64,000 nucleotides of DNA from Ohtaekwangia koreensis (lineage in GTDB: Bacteria; Bacteroidota; Bacteroidia; Cytophagales; Cyclobacteriaceae). Every line of letters begins with the position of its first letter. The first letter of the stretch is position 1. Below the pieces are notes generated by a model, which saw only the letters and a list, made by a program, of their open reading frames with translations, was not told where the DNA came from and searched no databases. A program made the translations under genes and the position numbers. Shown in pieces: positions 16,428 through 24,687 of this stretch. Where the stretch lies: positions 129,001 to 193,000 of the forward strand of contig NZ_FUZU01000005.1 of assembly GCF_900167975.1 (NCBI RefSeq). The letters are read 5' to 3'.

Positions 16428-17195
16428 CTATAGAGGCTTTATAAATATATTCTTATACCACACTTCGTTACCATGGTCCTGTAAGTCTATATATCCTTTT
16501 TTCGTTAAGCCATAGCCAGGAAAATCTTTCCATTTGCTTTCTGCTCTCTTTTTATTCCAATCTTCGGAACCGAGTTCGTACTCAACTACCTTGGTATCAT
16601 TTAACCAATGTTCTACATGGTTACCGTTAACTATTATTTTACTTTGATTCCATTCACCAACAGGTTTCGCTGCCTTTGCTGAAGGTACATGCATATCATA
16701 ATTCGCTCCAGTCAATTGAACAGGCTTGAGGTCTCCAGGATATCCTTCATCATCAATTACCTGGTATTCCGGACCAGACGCATAGGGCTCCGTAAATTCT
16801 TCGCTAACACGAAACATTACACCACTGTTGCCCTGCGCAGAAATTTTCCAATCAAACGAAAGTTCAAAATTTTCATACTGCTCATTTGAAGTCAGATCCG
16901 AGCGATGATTAGTTCCATTCTCAATAAAAGGTTTGCAATGAAGTGTACCATCATTTACTTCCCAACTACTATTTTCTTTGCCCTTAAAAAAGTGCCATCC
17001 TTCCGTAGTTATACCATCGAACAAAGACACCCAGCCTTCGGCTTTTTGTTGCTCGGAAACATGGTTGTCACCCATTGGTTCAGATGCCGGAGTGGTAGTG
17101 GTAGAGTCTGCAGTAGAAGATTGCTCTTCTTGTTTTTTTGGCTGGCATGCCATCAGAACAATTATTGCTAAGGCAATAGATAAGCGTGATTTCAT
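16428..17195 (-). CDS. DUF1080 (3-keto-disaccharide hydrolase-like) lipoprotein
   Basis: 255 residues. Lipoprotein signal with lipobox LMAC (C17), then a Ser/Thr-rich linker to about residue 50. The DUF1080 jelly-roll follows: EGWVSLFDGITTEGWHFFKG, TSNEQYENFELSFDWKIS, GNSGVMFRVSE, GPEYQVIDDEGYPG and the C-terminal KGYIDLQDHGNEVWYKNIFI. Members of the family in Bacteroides and Planctomycetota cleave or bind sugar derivatives, including 3-keto-glycosides; here no sugar-oxidising partner is adjacent, so the substrate is open. It is anchored in the cell envelope. The small membrane protein gene lies upstream on the same strand. Confidence 0.88.
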   Translation of the reverse strand: MKSRLSIALAIIVLMACQPKKQEEQSSTADSTTTTPASEPMGDNHVSEQQKAEGWVSLFDGITTEGWHFFKGKENSSWEVNDGTLHCKPFIENGTNHRSDLTSNEQYENFELSFDWKISAQGNSGVMFRVSEEFTEPYASGPEYQVIDDEGYPGDLKPVQLTGANYDMHVPSAKAAKPVGEWNQSKIIVNGNHVEHWLNDTKVVEYELGSEDWNKKRAESKWKDFPGYGLTKKGYIDLQDHGNEVWYKNIFIKPL

Positions 17196-17268
17196 GATTG
17201 AAGTTTTTTAGTTGTTCGAAGTTAACTAAAACGCACTAAATCATGATCGCATAACGTATATAGTAATG

Positions 17269-17595
17269 TTAGTCCAGGGTACGAAAGATCCAGACTTTTG
17301 TAAACAAGCCGGCACCGACTACCTTATCATGGTCATCGTTCGATATTTTTGTGAGGGAGAAAATCTTGAAATCGCTAAGCGATACATTCCGGCCGCGAAG
17401 TTTTGTGTTCGTTCTCTCGGCTTTTTTTTCTACTGCTTGCTGATGCTTCTCTAAGCCTGGGTTTGTAAGGTAAGCGATAACTAAAAAGATAGCAATGAGT
17501 AAGAGCCTGGTGATAAGTTTGAAAATCTTAAAGAGGATATATAGCACTACAATGACCGCAGCAATAACGAGGACAGTAACAATGGTGTTCATCAT
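17269..17595 (-). CDS. small membrane protein of unknown function
   Basis: 108 residues. Residues 4-44 are almost wholly hydrophobic, broken by KIFK near residue 24, suggesting two closely spaced membrane helices or a hairpin. A charged tail follows, with EKHQQAVEKKAERTNTKLRG. I recognise no family. It lies between a DUF1080 gene and the FAD oxidoreductase on the same strand, separated from the latter by a good terminator. The start could also be the second methionine. Confidence 0.5.
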   Translation of the reverse strand: MMNTIVTVLVIAAVIVVLYILFKIFKLITRLLLIAIFLVIAYLTNPGLEKHQQAVEKKAERTNTKLRGRNVSLSDFKIFSLTKISNDDHDKVVGAGLFTKVWIFRTLD

Positions 17596-17639
17596 ATCAT
17601 CAGAAAGGTAAAAGAAAGTGTTGTAAAGAGAAAATGAAA

Positions 17640-17674
17640 AATCCTGCTCATGTATAGGCTACACAAACAGGATT
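17640..17674 (-). terminator. terminator of the GlcD-type gene
   Basis: On the minus strand AATCCTG (17674-17668) pairs with CAGGATT (17646-17640), with an inner TGTA/TACA pairing, followed by TTTTCATTTTC. It lies 18 bases after the oxidoreductase stop codon. Confidence 0.7.
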
Positions 17675-17691
17675 CTATATAGTACATCCAA

Positions 17692-19107
17692 TTAGAAAAT
17701 TTTGCCAGGATTCAATATGCCGTTGGGGTCAAAGGCCTTTTTAATGCCTCGCATCACCATCAGGTTTGCTTCACCCATCGCTATAGGCATATAGGGTTTC
17801 TTGGCAATTCCAATTCCATGTTCTCCTGATAATGTACCGCCCAGGCTCACCGTTAGTTTAAAGATTTCACCAATTCCATCTACTACTTTTGTATCCCAGT
17901 CTTCATTGCTTATTTGCTCTTTCATAACATTCACGTGAAGATTGCCATCCCCTAAATGTCCATAGCAAACAGAGTTAAAGCCGAACTGCTTGCCGATCTC
18001 TTTAATACCTACAATCAGTTTAGGAAGATTAGCGCGAGGGACAACTACATCTTCTGATTTGGTTAACGAATAGGCGTTAACAGCTGGAGATATATTCTTT
18101 CTAATCTTCCAAAGTTCCTCCTTCTGAGAAGCAGTGTCCGCGAATAGAATTTCTCCTACCTGGAATTGTTCTACAACAGTCATTACACGTTCCGCATCAC
18201 GCATCAGCACTTCATCATCATTGCCATCGAGTTCACAAAGCAGGTAAGCATCCATGTTTTCAGGGAACTGCGTTGTCACTTTTGCTGCATATATCTTCTC
18301 GCAATAATCTATAGTCTTCATGGCTGCTTCGCGTTCAAAAAACTCCATACCGGAAGGTTGAACACCTGCACGAAATATTTCAGCGATAGCTTTACAAGCC
18401 TCTTCATTTGTAACAAACGGCATAAGCAGCGTTACTGATTTTTGAGGCAGCCCTCGCAGCTTGAAAACTATTTTAGTAATTATACCTAACGTTCCCTCAC
18501 TGCCACACATCAGTTGAGTGAGATTATATCCCGTTGAGTTCTTTAATACATTCGCACCTGTCCATATAATTTCTCCAGTAGGCAACACCACCTCAAGGTT
18601 CAAAACATAATCACGCGTAACGCCGTACTTCACAGCTTTTGGACCACCGCTATTTTCAGATACATTTCCACCAATAAAGCACGTGCCGCGACTTGCAGGA
18701 TCAGGTGGATAAAAGAGTCCTTTCTCCTTAACAGCATTTTGAAAGATCTCAGTGATTACACCGGGCTCGACTGTAGCCTGAAGATTGAGTTCATCAATAT
18801 TTAAAATTTTGTTGAATCGCTCCATCGAGATTACTACCCCTTTGTTAATGGGCAACGCTCCACCACTTAGTCCAGTGCCACCACCCCGTGGTGTTACAGG
18901 AATAAGATGTTGATTACAAAGTTTCAGGATACGACTAATTTCCTCCGCAGAGCCGGGCTTGAGAACTACATCCGGGAGAAAAGAGTAGTCTTCCGTTTCA
19001 TCATGCGAGTAATCGTAACGCTTTTCAGGGTCAATAACTACGTTTTGTTCGCCAACAATGGCCTCAAATTCGCTAATGATGCCGGTGGATACTTCTGCAA
19101 ATGCCAT
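17692..19107 (-). CDS. FAD-linked oxidase, GlcD / D-lactate dehydrogenase type
   Basis: 471 residues. The N-terminal FAD_binding_4 (PCMH) domain shows the pyrophosphate-binding segment [16 protein letters not shown] (about 73-88) and [20 protein letters not shown] (about 147-166). The C-terminal FAD-oxidase domain ends with [14 protein letters not shown] and [18 protein letters not shown], which carries the metal-site histidine. The family oxidises glycolate, D-lactate or D-2-hydroxyglutarate; no glcE, glcF or lldG partner is near, so the substrate cannot be chosen. The start ATG lies only 36 bases from the divergent NlpC/P60 gene. Confidence 0.9.
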   Translation of the reverse strand: MAFAEVSTGIISEFEAIVGEQNVVIDPEKRYDYSHDETEDYSFLPDVVLKPGSAEEISRILKLCNQHLIPVTPRGGGTGLSGGALPINKGVVISMERFNKILNIDELNLQATVEPGVITEIFQNAVKEKGLFYPPDPASRGTCFIGGNVSENSGGPKAVKYGVTRDYVLNLEVVLPTGEIIWTGANVLKNSTGYNLTQLMCGSEGTLGIITKIVFKLRGLPQKSVTLLMPFVTNEEACKAIAEIFRAGVQPSGMEFFEREAAMKTIDYCEKIYAAKVTTQFPENMDAYLLCELDGNDDEVLMRDAERVMTVVEQFQVGEILFADTASQKEELWKIRKNISPAVNAYSLTKSEDVVVPRANLPKLIVGIKEIGKQFGFNSVCYGHLGDGNLHVNVMKEQISNEDWDTKVVDGIGEIFKLTVSLGGTLSGEHGIGIAKKPYMPIAMGEANLMVMRGIKKAFDPNGILNPGKIF

Positions 19108-19114
19108 GAATCAG

Positions 19115-19122
19115 TATATTTG
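19115..19122 (+). promoter_or_regulatory. -7 box TATATTTG before NlpC/P60 gene
   Basis: TATATTTG matches TAnnTTTG and ends 21 bases before the ATG at 19144, inside the 36-base divergent gap with the oxidoreductase gene. No clear -33 TTTG is present. Its position supports the internal ATG at 19144 as the real start. Confidence 0.5.
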
Positions 19123-19143
19123 TTTTTACTTTTTAAGCTAGAT

Positions 19144-19647
19144 ATGAAGCCATTTTTTCAGTTCAAAATTAAACAAAAGCTTCTTCTCTCGACCGTAGGA
19201 ATAGCAACACTTTTTTTAGTGTCTTGTGCATCACACAAACAAGTGAGCGTTAGGGATGAGCGAGTGGACAAGGTTATTCGTACAGCAAGAACATTTATAG
19301 GTACGCCCTATAAATACGGAGGCACAACGCGATCGGGTATGGATTGTTCAGGGTTGCTCATTAACTCTTTTCGCTCCATCGATGTATCACTTCCCCGTAG
19401 TTCGGAAGATCAGAGTAAAATTGGCAAAGAGGTAAGGATGAGTGAAATTGAACCGGGTGATCTCGTCTTCTTTGCGACAGGTAAGAAGAAAAAGAAAGTA
19501 ACACATGTTGGTCTTGTAACCGATGTAAAATCAAAAGACAATGTGAAATTCATTCACGCATCTTCATCCCTGGGAGTAGTCGAAACAAATATTTTTGCCG
19601 AATACTATCAAAAGCGTTTTCGTGGTGCGAGACGTTTGATTGAATAG
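19144..19647 (+). CDS. NlpC/P60 cell-wall hydrolase lipoprotein
   Basis: 167 residues from the ATG at 19144. A longer frame from 18907 overlaps the divergent gene and lacks a signal, so it was not used. Lipobox LVSC (C28) places it in the envelope. The C40 peptidase domain has [20 protein letters not shown] with catalytic C68, then [11 protein letters not shown], the catalytic histidine in VTHVGLV (H121) and FIHASSS (H138). It probably cuts the D-gamma-glutamyl-diaminopimelate bond of peptidoglycan stem peptides. The domain is single, without SH3 or LysM targeting modules, as in E. coli Spr/MepS. Confidence 0.92.
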   Translation: MKPFFQFKIKQKLLLSTVGIATLFLVSCASHKQVSVRDERVDKVIRTARTFIGTPYKYGGTTRSGMDCSGLLINSFRSIDVSLPRSSEDQSKIGKEVRMSEIEPGDLVFFATGKKKKKVTHVGLVTDVKSKDNVKFIHASSSLGVVETNIFAEYYQKRFRGARRLIE

Positions 19648-19729
19648 TGACATACGAAGTATACTTCTGCCAACGCTTCGTGTGATTTAATATAGCCGAT
19701 GTGAATGAGCAGTCAGTGCTTCGCTATTT

Positions 19730-19745
19730 ATCTATAGCTATAGAT
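19730..19745. promoter_or_regulatory. 16-base perfect palindrome upstream of M42 peptidase
   Basis: ATCTATAGCTATAGAT is fully self-complementary and stands 46 bases before the peptidase start, in a gap of about 145 bases otherwise without features. It could be an operator for a dimeric regulator. A chance origin is possible because CTATAG strings are common here. Confidence 0.3.
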
Positions 19746-19791
19746 TGATCGTTGATATTAATATTAGTAGAACTTAAATTATAAATGGATC

Positions 19792-20862
19792 ATGGATAAG
19801 AAAAGCAAACAGTTTCTTTACGAGTATCTAAACAATGCATCGCCTACCGGTTTTGAATCTTCCGGACAACAAATCTGGTTAGACTATATGAAGCCATACA
19901 TAAACGAGTATATGGTAGATGTATATGGAACAGCCGTTGGAATTATAAATCCAAAGGCACCTTATAAAGTTGTGATTGAAGCGCATGCTGACGAAATATC
20001 ATGGTTCGTAAACTATATTACCGAAGATGGATATATATATGTACGCAGAAATGGAGGATCAGATCATCAGATCGCACCTTCGAAGCGTGTAAACATTCAT
20101 ACCGATAAAGGTACTGTGAAGGGTGTATTTGGATGGCCAGCTATTCACGTGCGGGATGCAGCAAAAGAAGAAGCGCCTTCTCTTAAGAATATATTTATAG
20201 ATGTAGGAGCTGCTTCAAAGAAGGAAGTGGAAGACATGGGAGTTCATGTAGGCTGTGTTATTACATTCGAGGATGAACTGATGGAATTGAATAAGAGCTG
20301 GCTTGTAGGCCGCGCACTGGACAACCGGATGGGAGGGTATATGATTGCTGAGGTTGCCCGTAGGTTACACGAGAATAAAAAGAAGCTCCCATTTGGGTTA
20401 TATGTTGTTAACGCGGTACAAGAAGAAATCGGTTTACGTGGTGCGGAGATGATTTCCCGGAGACTGAAACCCGATTTGGCTATTTGTACAGACGTAACGC
20501 ACGATACACAATCACCGATGTACAATAAAAAAGAGAGTGGCAATCTAAAAGCTGGCAGTGGCCCTGTTGTTTGCTATGGACCGGCTGTCCAAAATAATGT
20601 GTTGAAGATGGTCATTGAGACTGCCCAAAAGCGCAAAATTCCTTTTCAACGTCAGGCTGTGTCTCGTTCAACAGGTACTGATACCGATTCTTTTGCATAT
20701 TCTGCAGAAGGAGTAGCATCCGCACTCATTTCATTACCATTGAAATATATGCACACAACTGTAGAAATGGTCCATAAAGATGATGTCGAAAACGTTATCA
20801 ATCTCATTTATGAATTTTTATTGCAGTTAAAAGCGGGGCATGATTTCCGCTATATTAAGTAA
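19792..20862 (+). CDS. M42-family metallo-aminopeptidase
   Basis: 356 residues of the glutamyl aminopeptidase/endoglucanase-like M42 family (FrvX, YsdC, PepA-type TET peptidases). Metal-binding signatures are visible: IEAHADEIS (H65, D67), GRALDNRMGGYM with the bridging aspartate, VVNAVQEEIGLRGAEM with the catalytic glutamates, TDVTHDTQSP, and YMHTTVEMVHKDD with the last histidine. No signal peptide, so it is cytosolic; relatives form dodecameric shells that trim peptides. The ATG at 19792 gives the normal family N-terminus; an out-of-frame ATG eight bases upstream is ignored. Confidence 0.92.
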   Translation: MDKKSKQFLYEYLNNASPTGFESSGQQIWLDYMKPYINEYMVDVYGTAVGIINPKAPYKVVIEAHADEISWFVNYITEDGYIYVRRNGGSDHQIAPSKRVNIHTDKGTVKGVFGWPAIHVRDAAKEEAPSLKNIFIDVGAASKKEVEDMGVHVGCVITFEDELMELNKSWLVGRALDNRMGGYMIAEVARRLHENKKKLPFGLYVVNAVQEEIGLRGAEMISRRLKPDLAICTDVTHDTQSPMYNKKESGNLKAGSGPVVCYGPAVQNNVLKMVIETAQKRKIPFQRQAVSRSTGTDTDSFAYSAEGVASALISLPLKYMHTTVEMVHKDDVENVINLIYEFLLQLKAGHDFRYIK

Positions 20863-20932
20863 TCATTGGGGAAAATCTTACATCGATAAGGTTAACCCAT
20901 TTATGGGCATGACCTTACGCGATTTCGTAGCC

Positions 20933-20940
20933 TATCTTTG
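20933..20940 (+). promoter_or_regulatory. -7 box TATCTTTG before first YfiR gene
   Basis: TATCTTTG fits TAnnTTTG and lies 31 bases before the ATG at 20972, giving a short CAACAAACAACAACC-type leader. It marks the first YfiR gene as the start of its own transcription unit, and supports the internal ATG over the longer upstream frame. Confidence 0.5.
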
Positions 20941-20971
20941 TATCAACAAACAACAACCTATCTATCTATTT

Positions 20972-21484
20972 ATGAAAAAGTTTAAAATCCTAGCACTGGC
21001 AGTACTGCTTATGTCTGGAAGCACTTTCGCGCAAGAGAGACCAATGCACGAAGTGTACTCTATGATGGTCTTCAATTTTACCCGATATGTACAGTGGCCT
21101 GATCAGGCAACCAGTGGTGAATTTGTTATCGGTGTTATTGGAAACAATGACGTATTCAAAACACTAACAGAATGGTATGGTGGAAAACCAAGAGGTTCTA
21201 AAACCTATGTGATAAAGAAATTCAATTCTGCAGCGGAAATAGCAGATTGTCACGTGCTATATATTGACAAATCTAAAAGCGGTGAATTTGACGTTGCAAA
21301 TTCAAAGGTTAAAGGGAAAGGTACCCTTGTAATTACAGATAAAAACGGACTAGGAGAGAAGGGAAGCGGTATCAACTTTAAAACGGTTGATAGCAAGCTT
21401 AAATTCGAATTGAATCAAAAGGCCATTGAGGCATCTAACCTTAAGGTTTCCGGTTCACTTTCTTCTATGGCGATACTGATTTAA
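20972..21484 (+). CDS. YfiR-family (DUF4154) periplasmic protein, copy 1
   Basis: 170 residues from the ATG at 20972, with a Sec signal peptide (residues 1-20, ending STFAQ). The YfiR/DUF4154 pattern follows: MHEVYSMMVFNFTRYVQWPD, FVIGVIGNNDVFKTLTEWYG, a CHVLYIDKS strand and GTLVITDKNGLGEKGSGINF, ending in SSMAILI. In Pseudomonas YfiR is the periplasmic inhibitor of the diguanylate cyclase YfiN; in Bacteroidota these proteins often sit beside sensor kinases. The next gene is a close paralogue of equal length, so this is a tandem duplication. Only one cysteine is present, so the disulphides of Pseudomonas YfiR are absent. Confidence 0.85.
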   Translation: MKKFKILALAVLLMSGSTFAQERPMHEVYSMMVFNFTRYVQWPDQATSGEFVIGVIGNNDVFKTLTEWYGGKPRGSKTYVIKKFNSAAEIADCHVLYIDKSKSGEFDVANSKVKGKGTLVITDKNGLGEKGSGINFKTVDSKLKFELNQKAIEASNLKVSGSLSSMAILI

Positions 21485-21496
21485 TGGGTTGTTTGG

Positions 21497-21528
21497 AAAG
21501 CCTCGGGGGTTACTCTCTGGGGTTTTTT
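21497..21528 (+). terminator. weak hairpin between the two YfiR genes
   Basis: AAAGCCTC (21497-21504) can pair with GGGGTTTT (21519-21526) using two G-T pairs, and six T follow. It lies 13 bases after the first YfiR stop and could separate it from the second gene's transcript. Confidence 0.4.
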
Positions 21529-21576
21529 CAATATTAATTCATAGATTGGTAGTAAGAGCCCTAATAAACTTAATCT

Positions 21577-22089
21577 ATGAAAACCTCTATTTTTTTGATT
21601 CTCTCGATCTTCACCCAGATCGGGACAGGTGTAGCACAGGAAAGGCCACCCCATGAGATTCATGCAGCGATGTTGTACAACTTTATTAAGTATGTGCAAT
21701 GGCCAAATGAAGGTGAAACTGGTGATTTTGTTGTTGGAGTGATTGGAGATGACAACGTCTTTAATACTTTAAAGCAGTGGTATGATGGCAAACCAAAGGG
21801 AAGCAAGAAGTATGTGATCAAAAAACTGGGATCTGCTTCTGAGTCGTCAGACTGCCAGGTGGTATATGTTGGTAAATCGAAAAACAGAGATTTTGATACT
21901 ATAAAAAGCAGCACCGCAGGGAAATCCATTTTAACGATCACAGACGGAAATGGACTCGGGCAAAAAGGAAGCTGTATTAATTTTAAAGTAGTAGACGGAA
22001 AATTGAAGTTTGAATTGAACCAGGCAACAGTCAATGGTTCAAATCTCAAGATATCAAGCCAGCTTAGTAGCATGGCTATATTGATATAA
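21577..22089 (+). CDS. YfiR-family (DUF4154) periplasmic protein, copy 2
   Basis: 170 residues, closely similar to the preceding gene along its whole length: signal peptide (residues 1-20, ...GTGVAQ), HEIHAAMLYNFIKYVQWPN, FVVGVIGDDNVFNTLKQWYD, CQVVYVGKSK, and LTITDGNGLGQKGSCINF ending SSMAILI. It has an extra cysteine in the GSCINF segment that copy 1 lacks (GSGINF), giving C103-type and late cysteines that might pair. The kinase gene begins 8-51 bases downstream depending on its start, so this copy rather than copy 1 is likely the kinase partner. Confidence 0.85.
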   Translation: MKTSIFLILSIFTQIGTGVAQERPPHEIHAAMLYNFIKYVQWPNEGETGDFVVGVIGDDNVFNTLKQWYDGKPKGSKKYVIKKLGSASESSDCQVVYVGKSKNRDFDTIKSSTAGKSILTITDGNGLGQKGSCINFKVVDGKLKFELNQATVNGSNLKISSQLSSMAILI

Positions 22090-22139
22090 AGTATCATTTG
22101 GAAGAACAAAAAGAGCAGATTTTTTGTCTGCTTGTGAAG

Positions 22140-23204
22140 ATGGAATGTAGGGACGAATTGTTCAGGGAACTTGTAGAGAACTCTGAAGATATATTTATAG
22201 TAGCAGACCGTGAATTAAAAATCCAGTATGCTTCTTCATCAGTTACGAAAGTATTAGGCGTTGAAATTGGCTTTTTACTTGGTAAAAATATCCTTGACTT
22301 TATTGAGAGTGAAAAACTTCATCGGTGGGATCAGAGCTTGAAAAAAGGCGAAGATCACATTACCGATGAAGTTATATTTACCGATGGAAGTAACCACGAG
22401 GTTTATTTTGATGTAAGTGTATCAAAGCTTTTTCATGAAGAAAAGGCACAAGGGTTAGCTCTCAAGTTATACAACGTTACTTCTCAAAAATTGCGTGAGC
22501 AAGAACTCATTCGCTCAAATCAACAACTCGATCAAGTCATCTATAAAACAACACATGATCTAAAGGCGCCAGTCATGTCGGCTTTAGGCTTGGTAAAAAT
22601 TGCAGAGCAAGCATCTTATGAAGAGCAGAGTTTGTATCTGGGGATGATTAAAAAAAGTCTTTTGCGGCTGGATTCTTTCATTGAGGAAATGAATAATTTC
22701 TATCGAAATGAGAAGTTAGCGCTTCATCGCGAAAAGATAGACCTTGAGAATATGTTATCGGAGGAGTTGGACAATCTTAAAAATCTGTACCCCGATAGAT
22801 CCATAGATATATCCTGGAATATAGGGGGAAATGCGGAATTGCTTTCTGATAAGGTAAGGGTACAAACCATTATTACAAATATTCTTTCCAACGCTATAAA
22901 GTACATGGACTTGCAAAAGCAAAATCCATTCATCAAAATTGCAGCACAGATCACAGAGGAAGTTTGTGATATACAGGTCGAAGATAATGGCATTGGTATA
23001 GCACAAGCTTATCAGGAGAAAATATTTGACTTGTTCTTTCGCGCTACAGATCAAGGACAAGGTACAGGCCTTGGCTTGTTCATAGTGAAGGATACAATAG
23101 ATCGGTTGAAGGGAACGATAAACGTTCAGTCAAAAATAGGAGAGGGGACAATATTTAAGATTAGTATACCCAATCAACTATACCAACCGATAGAAATAGA
23201 ATAA
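22140..23204 (+). CDS. PAS-domain sensor histidine kinase
   Basis: 354 residues from the ATG at 22140; a TTG start at 22098 would add 14 residues and nearly touch the YfiR gene. The PAS domain covers about residues 5-115 (LVENSEDIFIVADRELKIQY at its start). A HisKA-type dimerisation domain follows with THDLKAPVMSALGL carrying the phospho-accepting histidine. The ATPase domain shows NAIKYM (N box), VEDNGIGIAQ (G1), F box FDLFFRATD and GTGLGLFIVKDTI (G2). No membrane segment, so it is cytosolic, and direct contact with periplasmic YfiR would need an unseen linker. A NarL-type regulator gene lies 470 bases downstream. Confidence 0.9.
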   Translation: MECRDELFRELVENSEDIFIVADRELKIQYASSSVTKVLGVEIGFLLGKNILDFIESEKLHRWDQSLKKGEDHITDEVIFTDGSNHEVYFDVSVSKLFHEEKAQGLALKLYNVTSQKLREQELIRSNQQLDQVIYKTTHDLKAPVMSALGLVKIAEQASYEEQSLYLGMIKKSLLRLDSFIEEMNNFYRNEKLALHREKIDLENMLSEELDNLKNLYPDRSIDISWNIGGNAELLSDKVRVQTIITNILSNAIKYMDLQKQNPFIKIAAQITEEVCDIQVEDNGIGIAQAYQEKIFDLFFRATDQGQGTGLGLFIVKDTIDRLKGTINVQSKIGEGTIFKISIPNQLYQPIEIE

Positions 23205-23206
23205 AG

Positions 23207-23269
23207 GTCTACGCACAGGGCCGCAGAGTTTTTATAGAGAGGGTCTTTTCTTTGTGAGTTCTGTGCGTT
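23207..23269. repeat. 63-base hairpin-type repeat, copy 1
   Basis: A 63-base unit starting GTCTACGCAC and ending CTGTGCGTT, repeated with few changes 106 bases downstream. The ends ACGCACAG and CTGTGCGT are inverted copies, so each unit can fold into a long hairpin. It begins two bases after the kinase stop codon. The inner core TTTTTATAGAGAGGGTCTTT is identical in both copies. Confidence 0.85.
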
Positions 23270-23312
23270 TTTTAAGAAATAAAGAAGCAAGCTGTGCTTC
23301 TTCCCATTGAAA

Positions 23313-23375
23313 GTCTACGCACGGGGTCGCAGAGTTTTTATAGAGAGGGTCTTTTCTCTGCGTGCTCTGTGCGTT
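23313..23375. repeat. 63-base hairpin-type repeat, copy 2
   Basis: Second copy of the unit at 23207, differing at a handful of positions, most of them in the TTTGTGAGTT / CTCTGCGTGCTC part. The GTG-phased half (CTCTGCGTGCTCTGTGCGTT) resembles the repeat between the metal receptor gene and aroA at 53661-53700. A spurious reading frame of 70 codons crosses this copy. Confidence 0.85.
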
Positions 23376-23675
23376 CTTATTTTAAGATATACCTCTGAGT
23401 ATATATCAATCAGATTAGTCTTCCCTCAAAACACGTTGCCGTTATATATAACTCTACATTCTGAATATAATCTGAATTCAGGAATATTCATTGTGCTTTC
23501 CCTACCACTATATAAGTAAAAATACGGATGCTACACTTAGTGACTTCACTACACTACCCTGCGTAATAACAGGATTGCGCAGCATATGTGGTTTTAGATA
23601 AGTTTGATGATGTAAATGCGAGCACATTTATGTGCTTAAATGAAGTGATTTTAACGATTTATCTAAAATTTAAAA

Positions 23676-24320
23676 ATGATACAAGGAAGATTTAAGGCGA
23701 GACTCATTTTGATAATTGAGGACACCAGAACACGCGAAGGACTTGGGTATGCTATCGAATCGAACACTCGTTGCTCCCTCATTAATTCTTATAGCACCTG
23801 CGAAGAGGCTATTAAAGAACTCAATAAGACGTCTCCCGATCTTATTGTAATGGATCTAGTTTTCGCAGGTATTGAAGGCATCGAAGCCATCAAATGCATC
23901 CGCGAGAAACGTCCGCAGACAGAATTCTTAGTTGTTACGGGCGAGCGTCAACGCGAATTGTTTTTATCAACAATTGCTGCTGGTGTAACTGGATATGTTC
24001 TCCAGGAATCCGGATTATCCTATTTCTTAACAGCATTGGATAAAATCCTTGACGGTGGTGCATATCTGAGCCCTGTATTTACGCGGACATTATTGGAAAC
24101 ATTCTGGGTAAATCCAGTATCCCCGCTGTCAGATCGTGAAACTGAAGTATTAAAGTTAGTAACAGAAGGTAAAAGTTATACTCAAATAGCTACTCAACTT
24201 CAGATCTCCCAGGAAACTTCAAAGACGCATATCAAGAATATATATAGAAAGCTTAAAGTAGGCAGCAAGTCAGAAGTTGTTAAGAAAGCTATAAACGATA
24301 AGCTGGTTTCCATTATTTAG
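23676..24320 (+). CDS. NarL/LuxR-type response regulator with atypical receiver
   Basis: 214 residues. The receiver domain (about 10-125) has the acidic pair IIEDT, the phospho-acceptor aspartate in PDLIVMDLVF and the switch threonine in LVVTGERQ. The conserved lysine that normally follows in GYLLKD is replaced: the segment reads GYVLQESG. The C-terminal LuxR helix-turn-helix is complete (LSDRETEVLKLVTEGKSYTQ ... SKTHIKNIYRKL). The missing lysine suggests changed or lost phosphorylation response. A 470-base gap with repeats separates it from the kinase, and a strong terminator follows. Confidence 0.9.
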   Translation: MIQGRFKARLILIIEDTRTREGLGYAIESNTRCSLINSYSTCEEAIKELNKTSPDLIVMDLVFAGIEGIEAIKCIREKRPQTEFLVVTGERQRELFLSTIAAGVTGYVLQESGLSYFLTALDKILDGGAYLSPVFTRTLLETFWVNPVSPLSDRETEVLKLVTEGKSYTQIATQLQISQETSKTHIKNIYRKLKVGSKSEVVKKAINDKLVSII

Positions 24321-24414
24321 TCCAGGTAGATATTATATTATACTTCGAATTGGTATAGTATATTTCTTGGATCAATGTAATTGTAAAATTCCCCGTTGTT
24401 TGTATTCTATTTCT

Positions 24415-24441
24415 AAGCAGGATTTTAATCCTGCTTTTTTT
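24415..24441 (+). terminator. terminator after response regulator
   Basis: AAGCAGGATT (24415-24424) and AATCCTGCTT (24427-24436) form ten pairs closing on a tight TT-centred loop, followed by an uninterrupted T-run to 24441. A textbook intrinsic terminator. Confidence 0.88.
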
Positions 24442-24584
24442 ATGTCATTGTAGGTGTAACTATAATTATATAACTCTTCAGGTTATAATATAATATAAGT
24501 TATAACGCTTGTATAGAATTCGGTATAGCGATGCTGCTTAGCTATCGTTTGCGTATTATTAAATCGTATTTTATACTACATATT

Positions 24585-24687
24585 GCGTTAATCTTCTGCT
24601 ATAAAATTGGCGATAATACGTTATTTAACGCTTATCGAAGCTTCTTCATCTTTAGCATATAAACCTAAACATTAAAGCATGAAGAAG
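24585..24687 (+). promoter_or_regulatory. structured leader hiding the start codon of SusC-like gene 1
   Basis: CTTCTTCAT (24641-24649) is the exact reverse complement of the first nine coding bases ATGAAGAAG (24679-24687), and an inner TTTAG (24651-24655) / CTAAA (24665-24669) stem nests inside. Just upstream, GCGTTAA (24585-24591) / TTAACGC (24625-24631) and CGATAA (24611-24616) / TTATCG (24632-24637) overlap as alternative stems. The layout would allow translation to be switched. The second SusC-like gene has a related leader. The preceding 140 bases are AT-rich and without a gene. Confidence 0.4.

Noticed and set aside
23307-23519. 70-codon frame after the kinase gene.
   Set aside because: It is made largely of the second 63-base repeat copy and lacks a leader.
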